From Lepidostoma basale (lineage: Eukaryota > Arthropoda > Insecta > Trichoptera > Lepidostomatidae): a DNA stretch of 64,000 nt. Made by a program: the position numbers and the translations under genes. Below the pieces are notes generated by a model that was not told the DNA's origin, made no database searches, and saw nothing but the letters and a program-made list of their open reading frames with translations. Positions 1-10,806 of the stretch are shown here, one piece after another. Numbering within the stretch: position 1 is the stretch's first letter; every line of letters begins with the position of its first letter. The stretch lies in NCBI GenBank assembly GCA_022606425.2, contig JAHDVF020000208.1, positions 1,598,501-1,662,500 of the forward strand. The letters run 5' to 3'.

Positions 1-900
1 GTAGCGTTTCTTTCGCTTAATTTTCCTTCTGCGTAATTCAAGAGCGCAAATCACTGCGACCTCTTCGAAATCCATCGCTTAAATGAACATTTTGTCACCA
101 GGAGTGAGCGCATCCACGGTGACACAACGTGACAGTTACAAAAAGTTACTGCAACAAAAAGTCACAGTCAGCGCCTAGCCTTAAAGTACAAAAATTGAAT
201 AGTGGAGGTACAATTTCTTCTTCATAATTAACAATATAATTAAATTGAAGAATTAATTATTAAACTAGATATGTTTTTTAATTTAGTTAATATTTTACCA
301 AACTATTATCTCAAACTTCACTATAGATACTCCAGTAATTTCTATATACTTTTACATTTACTTAGCGCGCGCTCCAATCAGTAAAACCCAAGGGATTGGT
401 TTGCAGCAAAGTGAAGTTTTTTTGCTGGTTCTTGGGATGCCACTAGAACCATCAATGAGGTATTTTCCTATTGCTTTCCATTTACTTAAATACACGGTAT
501 TCGATGATAATTAATTCATTGTTGGATATTAAATCTGGTTTTATCCTCTATTTATAAAAAAAAATATTTCAAGTTTATTTGTTTCCATAGTGCTTCTATT
601 AATTTTTACTATGCATAATCTTAAATCAAGTGTATAATTATTTAGTTTGCTTAAAATGAAAACTGTAAATTTATTTAAAATAATGAAATATTTGATGAAA
701 TACATGTAAACTTATTGCCCCACGGCATCCAGAGGCTTAAAAATTTGCTTTTATCATCGCATACCGACGACGTGGAATCGACTGCCCAATCAAATGCTAT
801 TTTAAAACTACGAAGAAGATTTTGTGAGCTTACTTAAAACTTTTAAACTTCTTGAAGTGAATCTCTAGCTAAAATATTTATATAAAAATTATCACGATGA
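1..900. other. Gene-free AT-rich stretch
   Basis: No open frame with recognisable motifs and no similarity to the repeat families defined elsewhere in the window. Nothing further is seen. Confidence 0.5.
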
Positions 901-904
901 TCCT

Positions 905-1935
905 CATTGAAATATGTCATTTAATAAAAAAATTAATAAATCTTTTAAAAATGTGTATTTATTTAAAATCTACTAATATTTGTTTCTTCAACCGGTTTCG
1001 GTAGCTCGCTGCTATCTTCTGGTCAATCGTCAACTGAACTAACTAACCATCACGCCGTTTCCCGGAGGGGTAGGCAGAAAGGATGGATCGCCACATTTTT
1101 CTATCCTGACATAACTCCCGCGCCTCTTCTACATTCACACATCGTGACATACTCGCTCGTCGATTGTTCTTACTTCGAACATGGCTGCCTTTCAGTAATT
1201 GATTGATTTGGTCATTCCATGTTTTCCTTGGCCTTCCTCGACTTCTTTTTCCATTCACACTATCTGTTTATATATTTTTAACCATTCTTCCCTCATCCAT
1301 TCATTCCATATGTCCAAACCATCGTAGTAACCCTTTCTTGATTTTATTTATTACGCATTCATCCGCTTTACATTCCTTTCTTACTTCATCATTAGATATT
1401 CTATCATACATTGTTTTTCCGCACATCCTTCTTATTGACCTCATTTCTACGGCATTTATCCTACTTTCATCCTTCTTCTGCCAGCTTCACTTCCATACAT
1501 AAGAATCGGCACTAGAACTCCATTGTGCACTGTCATCTTTGCTTCAGTCGATATATTTCTATTTGCGGTATTGACTTTGAGTGCACCATTTATTTTGTTT
1601 CCAGCTCCGACCCTTCTTCCGATATCTTTCTTCATTTTTCCATCTCTTGTAAACATGCTTCCCAGGTAGACAAATTCGGTAACTTGCTCTAATTTCTCAC
1701 CGTTCGCACTTATGTCACAATCTGTCATACATTCTTCCTTTTCAAATACCATAACTTTAGACTTTGACACGTTCATCGCAAGGTCATACTTATTGCATTC
1801 TTCGTACATTCTTGACACTAGGACTTGTAGATCGTTCATGCTGTCAGCGATTGTTCTGCCGAAACCGGTCGAAGCCACAAACATTAGTGGATTTTAACTT
1901 AATATACATTTTAAAAAGATTATTTTTTTATTGAA
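905..1935. repeat. Foldback element FB-A (copy 1), split by a LINE
   Basis: Two inverted arms of the same family (about 905-1029 and 1850-1935) flank a LINE fragment. The left arm read on the minus strand (990-1021) has CAGAAGA, one base, a stem II-like segment, GAAA and ACCGGU, which is the order of parts in a hammerhead ribozyme. The right arm keeps only the 3' part of stem II, GAAA and ACCGGTC. The undivided copy at 5796-5938 shows that the arms normally sit next to each other, so the LINE lies in the former loop. Stem II is mismatched and the expected U4 is A, so this copy is probably inactive. Confidence 0.7.
1031..1850 (-). pseudogene. Lalpha LINE, 5'-truncated reverse-transcriptase C-terminus
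   Basis: This is the longest Lalpha copy in the window. On the minus strand it encodes a region just downstream of the RT catalytic box (ADSMNDLQVLVSRM, then NVSKSKVMVFEKEE, then YLGSMFTRDGKM). After a frame break it continues with MYDRISNDEVRKECKADE, then LLRWFGHME, RGRPRKTWNDQINQ, and the C-terminal CQDRKMWRSILSAYP. The 3' end is marked by GGTTAGTTAGTT (seen as AACTAACTAACC at 1036-1047). Stops and shifts break the frame, so it is a dead copy. The motif order is that of the C-terminal part of RTE-like LINE proteins; the exact clade is inferred. Confidence 0.8.
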
Positions 1936-1940
1936 GTTTT

Positions 1941-2750
1941 AAAACCGGGCCCTGCCGCCGTTTACTTCTGTTTTGGGATTTAAGTACGAAGTGTATGGAA
2001 CCTCGCAGCCGCCAGCTCCTCGCGGTACCTATAAATCTCCTCCGCTCCAGCTGCAGTGTTTCAAACCTTTTAATAACCATTCATCTCGGAGTGTAGTAAG
2101 CTGCTGGCCTGAGTGCTTTTAGACATTCGGTTTGACACTAATAAAACTTCTGAGAGGACATATTATATTTTAGGTATTGACAGAGCGCCGCGCCTCATTT
2201 GTGCGGTGAGAGGTCTCATAAATATCTGGATAATTGTGCCTGCGTTCGCATCGGGCGTTGCGTTGTTTACCGATTTCATTCCAGATACTCCGATACAAGA
2301 ACCACTGCTATGTCATTTAATGAAGAACCCACTTATGAACTGCTTCTCAGTGCAATGTCAATGATGTGACCAGATTATATGGAAGCGAATCCTGCGCGTG
2401 GAACTGGTACAAGAGTGAAGAAATTGAGATGATTGAATGTAGTTGGAAATATATTTTATAATACATCTTTGTGCCCTACCCATCTGAAGAAAACATGCGC
2501 CCTCCAATATGAATTATCATACCATGGTTTTCTTGGTTATGTTTTAATTTTATTCTTATTCAAATTTCTTGTATAAATCATTTTAAGCATTCATTCTTCG
2601 ACTTGGTTTTTTGCCGAACCACACTTGTGACCATTTATTTTCACATTGTTAGAGAACATAAGTTATTTTTATGATATTAAATAAATGAATAGGTAAGAAT
2701 CAGGGAGTGCATCAGAATGGATATTACAAGATTATTAAATTCTTTATTTT
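1941..2750. other. Gene-free stretch with a GC-richer patch
   Basis: The patch at about 1945-2065 is GC-richer than its surroundings. An 83-codon open frame at 2113-2364 has no recognisable motif and no splice context, and is not called a gene. Confidence 0.4.
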
Positions 2751-2753
2751 TTT

Positions 2754-2877
2754 GCATGACAAGATTTATGAATGTAGAGGAAGCGAGAGAAGTATGTCAG
2801 GACAGAACAGTGTGGCGTTCCATTCTTTCTGCCTACCCCTCCGGGGAGACGGTGTGATGGTTAGTTAGTTAGTTTTT
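2754..2877 (+). repeat. Lalpha LINE 3' end
   Basis: Encodes the family's C-terminus (FMNVEEAREVCQDR, then VWRSILSAYP), followed by the terminal GTGATGGTTAGTTAGTTAG. Only about 120 bp remain, so it is a strongly 5'-truncated insertion. Confidence 0.8.
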
Positions 2878-3002
2878 TTTTTTAATCTTCTATGACTGCA
2901 CACATTTCATTCTTTCATTTATAATTATATAATGTTTGTTTGGATTATGTTTTAATTTTTTGCAAAACTTTGAATTAAATTGATTGTTATTAATACTATT
3001 AT

Positions 3003-3170
3003 TATTTAACTTACCCATCACGCCGTCTCCCCAAAAGGGCAGGCAAAAACAATACATACTTCTTGCGATCCTCAACATTCATACGATTTTTCCGACTCTA
3101 AACGTTTTCGACATTTAATATTTTTACTGATTTGATTGTGCCACTCATTCCTCGGTCTTCTTCTACTTAT
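3003..3170 (-). repeat. Lalpha LINE 3' end, diverged
   Basis: The minus strand shows RRRPRNEWHNQIS near 3170 and ends at the family's CGGCGTGATGG motif near 3010. It is more diverged than the other copies. Confidence 0.65.
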
Positions 3171-4200
3171 TATTATTATTAAATATATTTATTATGATTG
3201 CTCAATTCTATTTTATAATCATATCTACAATTGTTTAATGCTTGATCGAAATATGCAATGTTATCAAACATATCTAGAAGATTGTAAAATAATGTAATAA
3301 TTAATATTCATGGATAAAATCAGCATAACCATAAGATTGAAGATAAATGCGCTAACAGTGGAAGAGCTAAAATGAGTATTAATAAGTTAATCTACCGATC
3401 TTGTTCAGATTATCCTCGGACATTAGTTGATCTCGTGTGAGCCATTCATTAGGGGGAGGCTGGGCTGAATGTCTTCATTATTTAAGTGGACCAAACCGAA
3501 CGGTTCACGCACTCCAAATTAAATCCATCCATCCGCAATACACAAATGTATCGTCCATGACACGACACCACACAAAAATGCCTTACCAACAAACAAAACA
3601 AATAACTCGTACATTGAAATGATACATATTTTTTGTAAAGTCTCCCCTGATTGTGTTCAGTTTGTACGATAGTTCTGGATGCAGGAAGCAGCAGTCATCT
3701 GCATCGGAGCGACACTTGACTGCTGTTTAAGTGTATCCTGCTTAAGGATTTTGACCAAAAGCTTCCCAAATTGGACGGCAATGTTTACACTAAGTACTGA
3801 CACTGTTGTCATGCAAAAAAGAAATGAACTCCGCGATGAAAGGCGCTTATTCACACAGCTTAAATGTTCGTTTTCACGTGCTTATAGCGATTAGGTGGAA
3901 AGGATTTGCGGTATTCCGTAATGAGATTATGGAATAAAATGTGCAGATTATTTGTATTGTAAAATTTTTTTTAAAAATATATATATTTACTTTACTCCAA
4001 TTTTGTCTCTGTAGAAAGAATTCCCAATATTATGAACAAGCATTTCGTTAATATATGATAGGATGTTTGATATTTTACTTCCACACATGCTAATCTACAA
4101 ATGTGCTTAGATTATCACGGCTGGTTGACTACCCCGAACGTGGAGCTACGATATGCAAAATGTCAGTCGGAGAGGATACCATGAGAGATGAACATATCAA
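3171..4200. other. Gene-free stretch
   Basis: The segment 3660-3895 is GC-richer and open on both strands, but no family motif is recognised. The remainder is AT-rich with nothing identifiable. Confidence 0.4.
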
Positions 4201-4204
4201 AGAC

Positions 4205-4716
4205 GACAACAACAAACCATCACGCCGTTTCCGCGCAGGGGTAGGCAGAAAGAATGGACCGCCACACTACTCTATCCTGACATACATCTCTAGCTTCCTC
4301 CACATTCATACAGCGAGTCAAACACCCACGTCGGTTTTTCCAGCTTTTGACAAGACCAACCTTTAAAATTTGATTAATTTGGTCATGCCATGTTTTCCTC
4401 GGTCTATCTCGACTCCGTACTCCATTTACATCGCTAACGTATACTTTTTTAACCATTATTTCTTCACCCATGCGCTCCATATGTCCGAACCAACGCAGCG
4501 ATCCTTTCATAATTTTGTTCATAATACCTTCTTTCGCTCTACATTCCTTTCTAATATCAGCATTTGAGATTCTGTCGTTCTACCACAACACGTCTTAGGG
4601 ACCTCATCTCTACCGCATTTACTCTGCTCTCATCTTTCTTCTGCCAGTTCCATGCTTCACTTCCATACATAAGGGTTGGGACCAGGACTCCATTGTGAAC
4701 GGCCATTTTCGCATGC
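4205..4716 (-). pseudogene. Lalpha LINE, 5'-truncated copy
   Basis: Minus-strand frames give AKMAVHNGVLVPTLMYGSEA, then a short frame break, then RKECRAKEGIMNKIMKGS, LRWFGHMERMGEE, RPRKTWHDQINQILK, and the terminal CQDRVVWRSILSAYP. It overlaps the 1031-1850 copy in content and ends with the same GTGATGG 3' motif. The TTAG tail is replaced by a TTG-rich run. Confidence 0.8.
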
Positions 4717-4924
4717 TTAACTACAATACGAGTGTAATTTCTGAGACAAACCGATACGAGTGTTATTCACCTACAGCTATATAACTCTTCAGTTTATTAA
4801 TATCTAATCATAGTTTTTAAAAATTCCGATATAATATAATATATTATATAACAATGTACAATACTATAAGAAAACAAAAAATATATTAAACATATACAGA
4901 AATTGCAACCACATAATTAAAACT

Positions 4925-5070
4925 TCTTCTTCTCAGGGCTACATCCCGGTGTTCCCGAGGCCTTTACTACAACGTTCATCCATTGGCTCTTGTCCCTGTC
5001 CATCTCTCTTCATTCTCCAGGTAAGATCAGTTTCCACATGTCCCTATCGACGCAATCCGCCCTTCTTTAC
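4925..5070 (-). repeat. LINE C-terminal remnant
   Basis: The minus strand reads DRDMWKLIL, then REMDRDKSQWMNVVVKASGTPGCSPEKKK. The pattern of a DR..W motif followed by a short basic end is like the last codons of RTE-like LINE ORFs, and resembles 57412-57716. Confidence 0.5.
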
Positions 5071-5192
5071 CACAAAATTAACAATAAAAATAAATAAAAA
5101 CACAGCAATCGATACTATGTTCATTTACTACCCCAAAACATGGTTTAATTATATTACAGCATAAATTTTATACTTTCGTATGAAGCACTTAA

Positions 5193-5338
5193 CATGTTAA
5201 TTGTTTCTTGAACAATGATCCAATGACAAAACTCCGGATTAAATAATTAATACCAATGAAAACGTCGGCTTTTTAGAAATTTTGTTATATTATATGTGAA
5301 TGATATGATTCGCCTGTCTAAGGCATTATCAAATGAAG
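5193..5338 (-). repeat. FB-D single arm
   Basis: Carries the FB-D signature: TTGTTTCTTGAACAATGAT, then a stretch like GAAAACGTC..TTTAGAA, then TTCGCCTGTCTAAGGCATTATC. Read on the minus strand the last part gives UUGAUAA, one base, GCCU-UAGAC-AGGC, GAA. The GAAA box is changed to GAAU, so this arm is degenerate. No opposite arm follows. Confidence 0.75.
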
Positions 5339-5544
5339 CTACATTTTGCTTACTACAGTTTTAATAAGATATTTTATTTAAAAAAATCTAAAAACGCTTT
5401 TAAATAATAGATTCAAATCGATTTTTAATACGTATTTTTTAATTATAGTAACACGATTCGTTTTACTTTGATAGTATCAAGTATTATGTGATCGAAAAAA
5501 ATGGTGTTATTTGAAATGTCATTGTAGAAGTTCATTGTAAATAA

Positions 5545-5775
5545 TGTTTTTTTTCGATAATCAAATGATTTTACTGAAATCTCTTGATGGAAGTTCATTT
5601 TAAATAATAATTAAATAAAACGATGTTTTTTGTTCCACTTTTGCTTTATTTAGACGGCGACCAGTTTCGCCAGCGAGTCTGGCGAAACCGGTCGCTGTCT
5701 AAATAAAGACAAAAGTGGAAGTAGTTAAAAAACATCGTTTTATTTAATTATTATGTTTTTTTTCTTTGTGAAAAA
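5545..5775. repeat. Foldback element FB-B (copy 1)
   Basis: A near-perfect inverted repeat centred near 5680. Each arm runs from an AAACGATGTTTTT-like outer part through CCACTTTTG and TTTATTTAGAC to GCGACCGGTTTCGCCAG. On the plus strand the inner part has GCCAG-CGAGT-CUGGC, GAAA, CCGGU, C. The CUGANGA box is absent because the arms meet inside stem II. Three further copies are at 17.6, 19.4 and 59.0 kb. Confidence 0.8.
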
Positions 5776-5789
5776 TCTTTTTAAAATAT

Positions 5790-5990
5790 ATATATTTAAA
5801 ATCCACTGATGTTTGTGTCTTCGGCCGGTTTAGGCACCTCGCCGACATCTTCTGGTGGACCAGTACTTCTGGTGGCCAGAAGATGCCAGTGAGCTGCCGA
5901 AACCGATCGAAGACGCAATCATCAGTGGATTTTAACTAAATTATAAAGTTAAAAAAGTTTTTTGTTGAAAAATTTTTTTTTTCATTATTA
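5790..5990. repeat. Foldback element FB-A (copy 2, undivided)
   Basis: The arms start with AAAATCCACTGATG (about 5798) and end with CATCAGTGGATTTT (5935); weaker similarity extends outward. The plus-strand motif at 5877-5908 has CAGAAGA, U, a five-pair stem II with one mismatch (85-89 with 94-98), GAAA, then CCGAU and C. The left arm carries the same motif on the minus strand with CGAAG to CGGCC changes. It lies only a few bases right of an FB-B copy. Confidence 0.8.
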
Positions 5991-6960
5991 TACTCGTATG
6001 TGATAAAAAAACTTTGAGAAACTTTTAGAAAACTTTTAGAAAACTTCGAGAATAACATATACGCGGTGAGAAAAAAACAATTATATGCAATTCCGTTTAC
6101 CGTGTCAATCTTCAACGTACTCGTATATGTGAATAAGTTTATTTAAAAAGTGTACACTTGCCAATAGTTAAGGCGTACCTACTTCGGACATAAAAAAATG
6201 CATATACTCGTATATAGCAGAGTATTCTGATGTTTACAATTTACTCCCAGACCTTCTGCATCTTTCCTGTAACATTTCAAAAGGATTATAATTACCATAA
6301 CCAATTCCTTTTACCACGTTAAAGTAATTAAATAATACATCAATATTCCTAATGAAAGGCATGTTTATGAAGTTCTCACATCATCATTACGCATGTAAGA
6401 AATTCCACGAATGATTTTTTTCTGTGCTACCAAAGAGAATAACAATAACTCACTGCGGTTACGGTCCTGACGTTAATTCCTAATTTGAAACAATCTGTTT
6501 TGCATAAGTCACCCTAAAAGCAAAGGTGAAACGGTTTAGTTGAGAAGGAAATGTGTTTCTTATTCAATTATTCGGGTCCCGTCACACGTGTTCCCACCGT
6601 AGCATACACGACAGCATTTTCATATAAAAAGCGACTAGCATAAATTAAAATAACGCTTTTAAAAATACCAAAATTCCAAATATAAAATTGAGATATTTAA
6701 ATAGCAAAGTATTGTACTGAAGAATGACGGAAATGAAATATTACGAATTTGAATATTTAAACTCAGCGGATTCATTATGCGTATGGAGCAACATAGCTAT
6801 CTTTTGATTTCGACAAACGAGTATTAGTGCAATTCATATTTTTTTTTGTTTATTTAACCATATCAAACAATTCTGTTAGCATTCGTTATATATATTATGT
6901 AACAAAAAACATCACGATAGTTCTTAATTCTTACAAATTAATGTTGTTAATAGTTGTTTG
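5991..6960. other. Gene-free AT-rich stretch
   Basis: No recognisable coding or repeat family is seen. TACTCGTATA-like words recur at about 5991, 6120 and 6207 but do not form an array. Confidence 0.45.
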
Positions 6961-7044
6961 ATAGTCCATTGTTTTGGCCGGAACACTATGGATACTTCAT
7001 CATTATTACTGTTAATATTTAAAACACTGTTATAATATCACAAT

Positions 7045-7313
7045 TTCTTTTGTTGGACGACCTTCGTGGCCGAGTGGTACATTGACTGCCACCCCGAAGG
7101 TTCTGGGTTCGATTCCCGGCGAAGTCAGTGTGATTGTCACACCGTCTTTGGTCTGGTGTAGAATTCACGTGACGATAAAATGGCGATAGATTAGCTACCT
7201 ATCACATCTCACGAGAATCATTATGATAGCTATATATATATATACGCTATATACCCTTTACATCGATTTGGCTCATGCTGTCATGATGTAAAGAGCGATT
7301 CAACAAAATAATA
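7045..7313 (+). repeat. tRNA-derived SINE, tail type 1
   Basis: The RNA polymerase III A box TGGCCGAGTGG (from 7068) and B box GGTTCGATTCC (from 7108) mark a tRNA-like head starting near 7057. A conserved body follows (TGATTGTCACACCGTCTTTG), then the type 1 tail ending GTAAAGAGCGATTCAACAAA and AAT repeats. ATAATATCACAAT occurs at 7032-7044 and again at 7314-7326, a 13-bp target-site duplication within FB-C. The head does not fold as a good tRNA, so it is a SINE rather than a tRNA gene. Confidence 0.85.
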
Positions 7314-7373
7314 ATAATATCACAATCAATGTTGGCATCATCAGGTGTTACAATAAACAGTTTATTGTAGCAC

Positions 7374-7409
7374 CTGATGATGCCAATATCGGTTGGCGAA
7401 ACAGCTGTC
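7374..7409 (+). ncRNA. Hammerhead-ribozyme-like motif (FB-C), core intact
   Basis: In order: CUGAUGA (7374-7380), one extra U, stem II GCCAA/UUGGC (7382-7386 with 7393-7397) closing a six-base loop, GAAA (7398-7401), then CAGCUGU and C (7409). All conserved hammerhead core bases are present. An extra base between A9 and stem II is known in a viroid hammerhead. Stem III with flanking A is the self-complementary ACAGCUGU, allowing two pairs with a four-base loop, or a dimer. Stem I can form from UUGU-AG-CAC and GCG-ACA, with an internal bulge and an A.C mismatch. The predicted cut follows C7409. Activity is inferred, not shown. Confidence 0.7.
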
Positions 7410-7488
7410 GCGACACTCTCAGTTAATAAAAATAAATTGTGATATTATAACAGTTTTAAATTTTAACAATAATAATAGTAGTTTGATC

Positions 7489-8080
7489 TATTTTGTAGTC
7501 ATAAAGTTAATATTACCATTGCACTGGTTAGAGAGAAATGGGCGACAGTGTTGAAGGCGCACTATTTAAATATCATAAAGCGAGACAGAACTCATAACCC
7601 AATCTGTGTTTCATTTCAAACACATTTATCGATTTTATGCTTCCTTTAGATATCTCCACATCATTCGTAAATGTGATTCTCATAGTAAACCAACTTACCA
7701 GTAGTTATTAATGAAATTTGCTAAGTACTAAGTAATTTATCGTGGAATCGATTTAAAGATCTGTCTCACGATTGAATCTGAGCTCCGCTATCCGATTGAC
7801 TCACAGGACTACTCCCCAAATTAATCTTAGTTAACCCTTAGTTAATTAAGATTGACATTCGGACGTCTGAGCGACTGTCGGAGATTTATTTTATCAGCGG
7901 ACGGCCGGGGAATACCCTAAGCAGTGGCGAATTGTAAAATTTCGGTGAAATCATCTCACTGACAAGTAGTATAAATACAACAGACGCATATTTTATACAG
8001 AAAAATATTTGTTGTTGCTGAAGGAGAAAAAATGGAGTAACTTAAATATGGCCTGGTGTCTCTTTGATTTTCGTAAATTA
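7489..8080. other. Gene-free stretch
   Basis: No coding or repeat family is recognised. The segment 7770-7920 is somewhat GC-richer, without an open frame of note. Confidence 0.4.
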
Positions 8081-8083
8081 AAT

Positions 8084-8200
8084 AACAATCAACGTCAGTC
8101 CCGGATGGACGGGGGACGGGCCTAGGAAGTGAATAAGCGAGGCTGACGAAAGGGCGCCGCTGCGCCCTATAACAGCCTCGGGAAGCGGCGGGGTACCCCT
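8084..8200 (+). repeat. GC-rich structured repeat, copy 1
   Basis: A compact GC-rich segment in AT-rich DNA with a second copy at 29310-29430. It can fold as two hairpins: GTCCC...GGGGAC at the start, then CGAGGCUG paired with CAGCCUCG enclosing AGGGCG paired with CGCCCU. The function is unknown; it could be part of a retroelement UTR or a structured RNA. Confidence 0.6.
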
Positions 8201-8204
8201 TTTT

Positions 8205-9175
8205 TTGTTGCTGATATCATCATGAAACTCCGTATCAAATATTTGATATTAGGAAAACTTGCGTTTTCTGGATGCAGGACATTTTAGGAGAAACAAGTCA
8301 CTCTCTTAAAACATAATATTTTTATAGTCAGAAAAATCGAGCGTGCATGTTATGATTCATCCACACAGAGAAACGCCAAGAGGTATGTCTGAATAGAAAA
8401 ATATAAAATAATAAATATTTCGTTAATTTTAGAAGCAGCATTCTTTTATTTGTGTTATTTGAAGAATCTGTAAGCTCATGGTTTTTTTTCTTGTCATATC
8501 TGTACCTACGCAATATCTATTGTGAAGGTTTAACCCTATTAATGGGAGGTTGAAAATGAGCTTAAAAAATATGAAGTTTAGACGCATAGCTATTTATGAA
8601 ATCACTTATATTGTAAAAAAAATGGATGCAAAGACATTTTTGTACCCCCCACCTACTAACATCATGAGACATTTTAATATTTTTTAACGCAATGCGTACT
8701 AGTATTCCTGTAGCGATCCTTATGTACTTATATAAGTATTGTATGAACCTGGTCAAAGAAATATAAAAGCGTAAGGTAGAAACATAATCCCTTAGACAAA
8801 TCTATGATAAATGTACGCATGATTGAATGTCAAACGTCGATATAAGATGCATGGCGAACGAGAGCGTTAATCGTAAAGAAAATAAGTAAATGATCAAGAT
8901 GAATTTAATCACAAATAAACAATTAACAAAGTAAAATAGTGTATTAACTTTACGTTAATTATGTGATAAAAGTTCGACTAAATCAATTAGCATTTGAATG
9001 TAAAATAACTTACTTGCATTTTACGCTATGAATGTAAAAAAATCGACTTACCACGATTGTTTTAAATGTTGATAATATTATGAAGTATATCAAGACAAAG
9101 AGAAAGATTGATAGTTGAGGCTAGTTTTGTTAAACTCCATTTTTCATTTATAATAGTAAACACGTTAGTTAAGTC
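8205..9175. other. Gene-free AT-rich stretch
   Basis: Only short AT-rich open frames without motifs. Nothing recognised. Confidence 0.45.
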
Positions 9176-9178
9176 AAA

Positions 9179-9290
9179 TGTTTTTACTTGGATTTAATTT
9201 ATATAAATAGTGACAAATTTGTTTCGCCTTGCGAGGGGATTCTCAAACTCCCTGAGTTATAATTTATATAAATTAAATCCAAGTAAAACC
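9179..9290. repeat. Foldback element FB-E
   Basis: The arms TTTTACTTGGATTTAATTT (9182-9200) and AAATTAAATCCAAGTAAAA (about 9270-9288) are inverted copies. On the minus strand 9212-9246 reads UUGAGAA, U, a mismatched stem II, GAAA, then CAAAUUUGU and C. Stem III including the flanking A is the ten-base palindrome ACAAATTTGT. The core has U3 with A8 in place of C3 with G8. Only one copy is seen. Confidence 0.6.
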
Positions 9291-9294
9291 ATTA

Positions 9295-10390
9295 AACAAT
9301 ATTGTTTACTATTATACAATAAAAAATAAAAGTTAAAACACAAAACATTCTAAGCGTTCAATTACCGAGCACATGGTTTTCATACCTTCCAAATTGGGTA
9401 ACCCGTTCTAGAGAGGCAAATTAATTCAATGATCGATATTGTATTAATTAAATCACCCTCAAAGAGATACAGAATCCTTTATTTCACGACAGGCTTTAAT
9501 TCTTTCCTGGGGTGTAAAATTCTTTTATTTTTCCGTTTCAGTCTAGCGCTTCCGAAATATTTCCACCGCCCGCCACTGTCACTCGGGGGGACCGTCCCGA
9601 TATACAGAGGATGTTTTCCATTAGAGTTTTTCTCGAAGAAACGGTTAAAAAGAAAACGTTTTTTGGGTCATCAAGCGGAATCAATCAATCTTTCAAACAT
9701 GGCTATACAGGCAAAGATCTCCTCGACAAAGGCAAATGAATTTATCTTCAGGGCTGTCTATTTTTTTAGTTAATGCATTCTAGTTTATACTCGTACATTG
9801 AAAACACCACGTATAATTTTGGTGTAAACCCATAAGTATTTAATTTAAAAAGAGTGAGAATTAATTCAGTGCCAATAATTTGAAATATTACGCATTAACA
9901 TGTATCGTGCCATGCATATTTTAAAAAAAGACCCAATGTGCCACCGTACAAATTTTCTTGTATATAATGTATTCGTATATAGGAATGATAAGAGGACCTT
10001 GAGAACCTTTACTTTCATTCAATCGTTGGCAGTGACATATGACAGCCACGGCGTAATACGTATTAAATACATATTTCATTGTATATGTACATATATTGTT
10101 GTAGTGATAATTATCTATTGTTGCTTGAACAATGTATAAAACAGTATGTTAAATATTAACAACTGAAGAAAACCTAATAAGAATGTCGAGCTTCGCCTCG
10201 CTAGTGTATGATCTACTGTTTTGTAATACACTTCCAAATATTTTGTTATTATTTAAAGATAAAACTTCTAGAACGTTTTCCCAATAAATAAATACGTAGT
10301 TATTGTAATTCTTTCATTTTATCTATCTCTTTACAAATTGATTTGACTTCCACCCTGATATCAATATTAAACATTTTATCAATCGAAGTA
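9295..10390. other. Gene-free stretch
   Basis: A 114-codon open frame at 9429-9773 has no recognisable domain and includes GC-richer DNA (9540-9720) of unknown nature. No splice or repeat context supports a gene. Confidence 0.4.
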
Positions 10391-10392
10391 GG

Positions 10393-10520
10393 AAAACTCG
10401 ACAATCGCATGTCACGATGTGTGAATGTAGAAGAGTCGCGAGAGAACAATTTGGCGGTCCATTCTCTCTACCTACCTTTTTAGGGAAACGGCGTGATGGT
10501 TAGTTAATTAGTTAGTTAGT
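10393..10520 (+). repeat. Lalpha LINE 3' end
   Basis: Ends CGGCGTGATGGTTAGTTA. Upstream are the degenerate C-terminal codons (CRNVEES region, then AVHSLYLP). Strongly truncated. Confidence 0.7.
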
Positions 10521-10575
10521 CAATCACTTTTTTTTTCACTGTCTTTTTGAAGTGTTCGATTATTAAAATAACGAA

Positions 10576-10640
10576 AGTTATGTCAGGATAGAACAATGTG
10601 GCGATCCATCTTCTCTGCCTACCCCTTCGGTGAAACAGTT
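10576..10640 (+). repeat. Lalpha LINE 3' end, short remnant
   Basis: About 65 bp matching the CQDRTMWRSI..AYPFGET end of the family, just 55 bp downstream of the previous remnant and in the same direction. Confidence 0.65.
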
Positions 10641-10806
10641 AGTACACTTATATGTTTTTTAGTTATCTTCTACTTAAGCGAATTTATTTACTTTTAAACT
10701 TTTTATTTTTGTTTAATTGGGTAAAGTTCTTAAAAACAATATTTAGAATCCGGCTCGGGTCCGGGATTTGAAGCTAAATGATTATTAAAAATTCAAATTG
10801 GACATA

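Larger units (their letters stand above)
6963..7488. repeat. Foldback element FB-C (copy 1), containing a SINE
   Basis: The outer left part begins CCATTGTTTTGGCCGGAACAC. CTGTTATAATATCACAAT at about 7027-7044 is exactly inverted at 7437-7454. Between them lie a SINE and a complete right arm with an intact hammerhead-like motif. The left arm has lost its inner part, including its own GAAA and stem III. The family recurs at 12.9, 20.7 and 31.1 kb. Confidence 0.85.

Noticed and set aside
7057..7130. Possible tRNA gene
   Set aside because: A and B boxes are present, but the acceptor and T stems do not pair and the same head recurs four more times with a shared body and tail, so it is a SINE.
9429..9773. 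114-codon open frame as a gene
   Set aside because: No recognisable domain, no splice or promoter context, and similar-length frames occur by chance in this composition.
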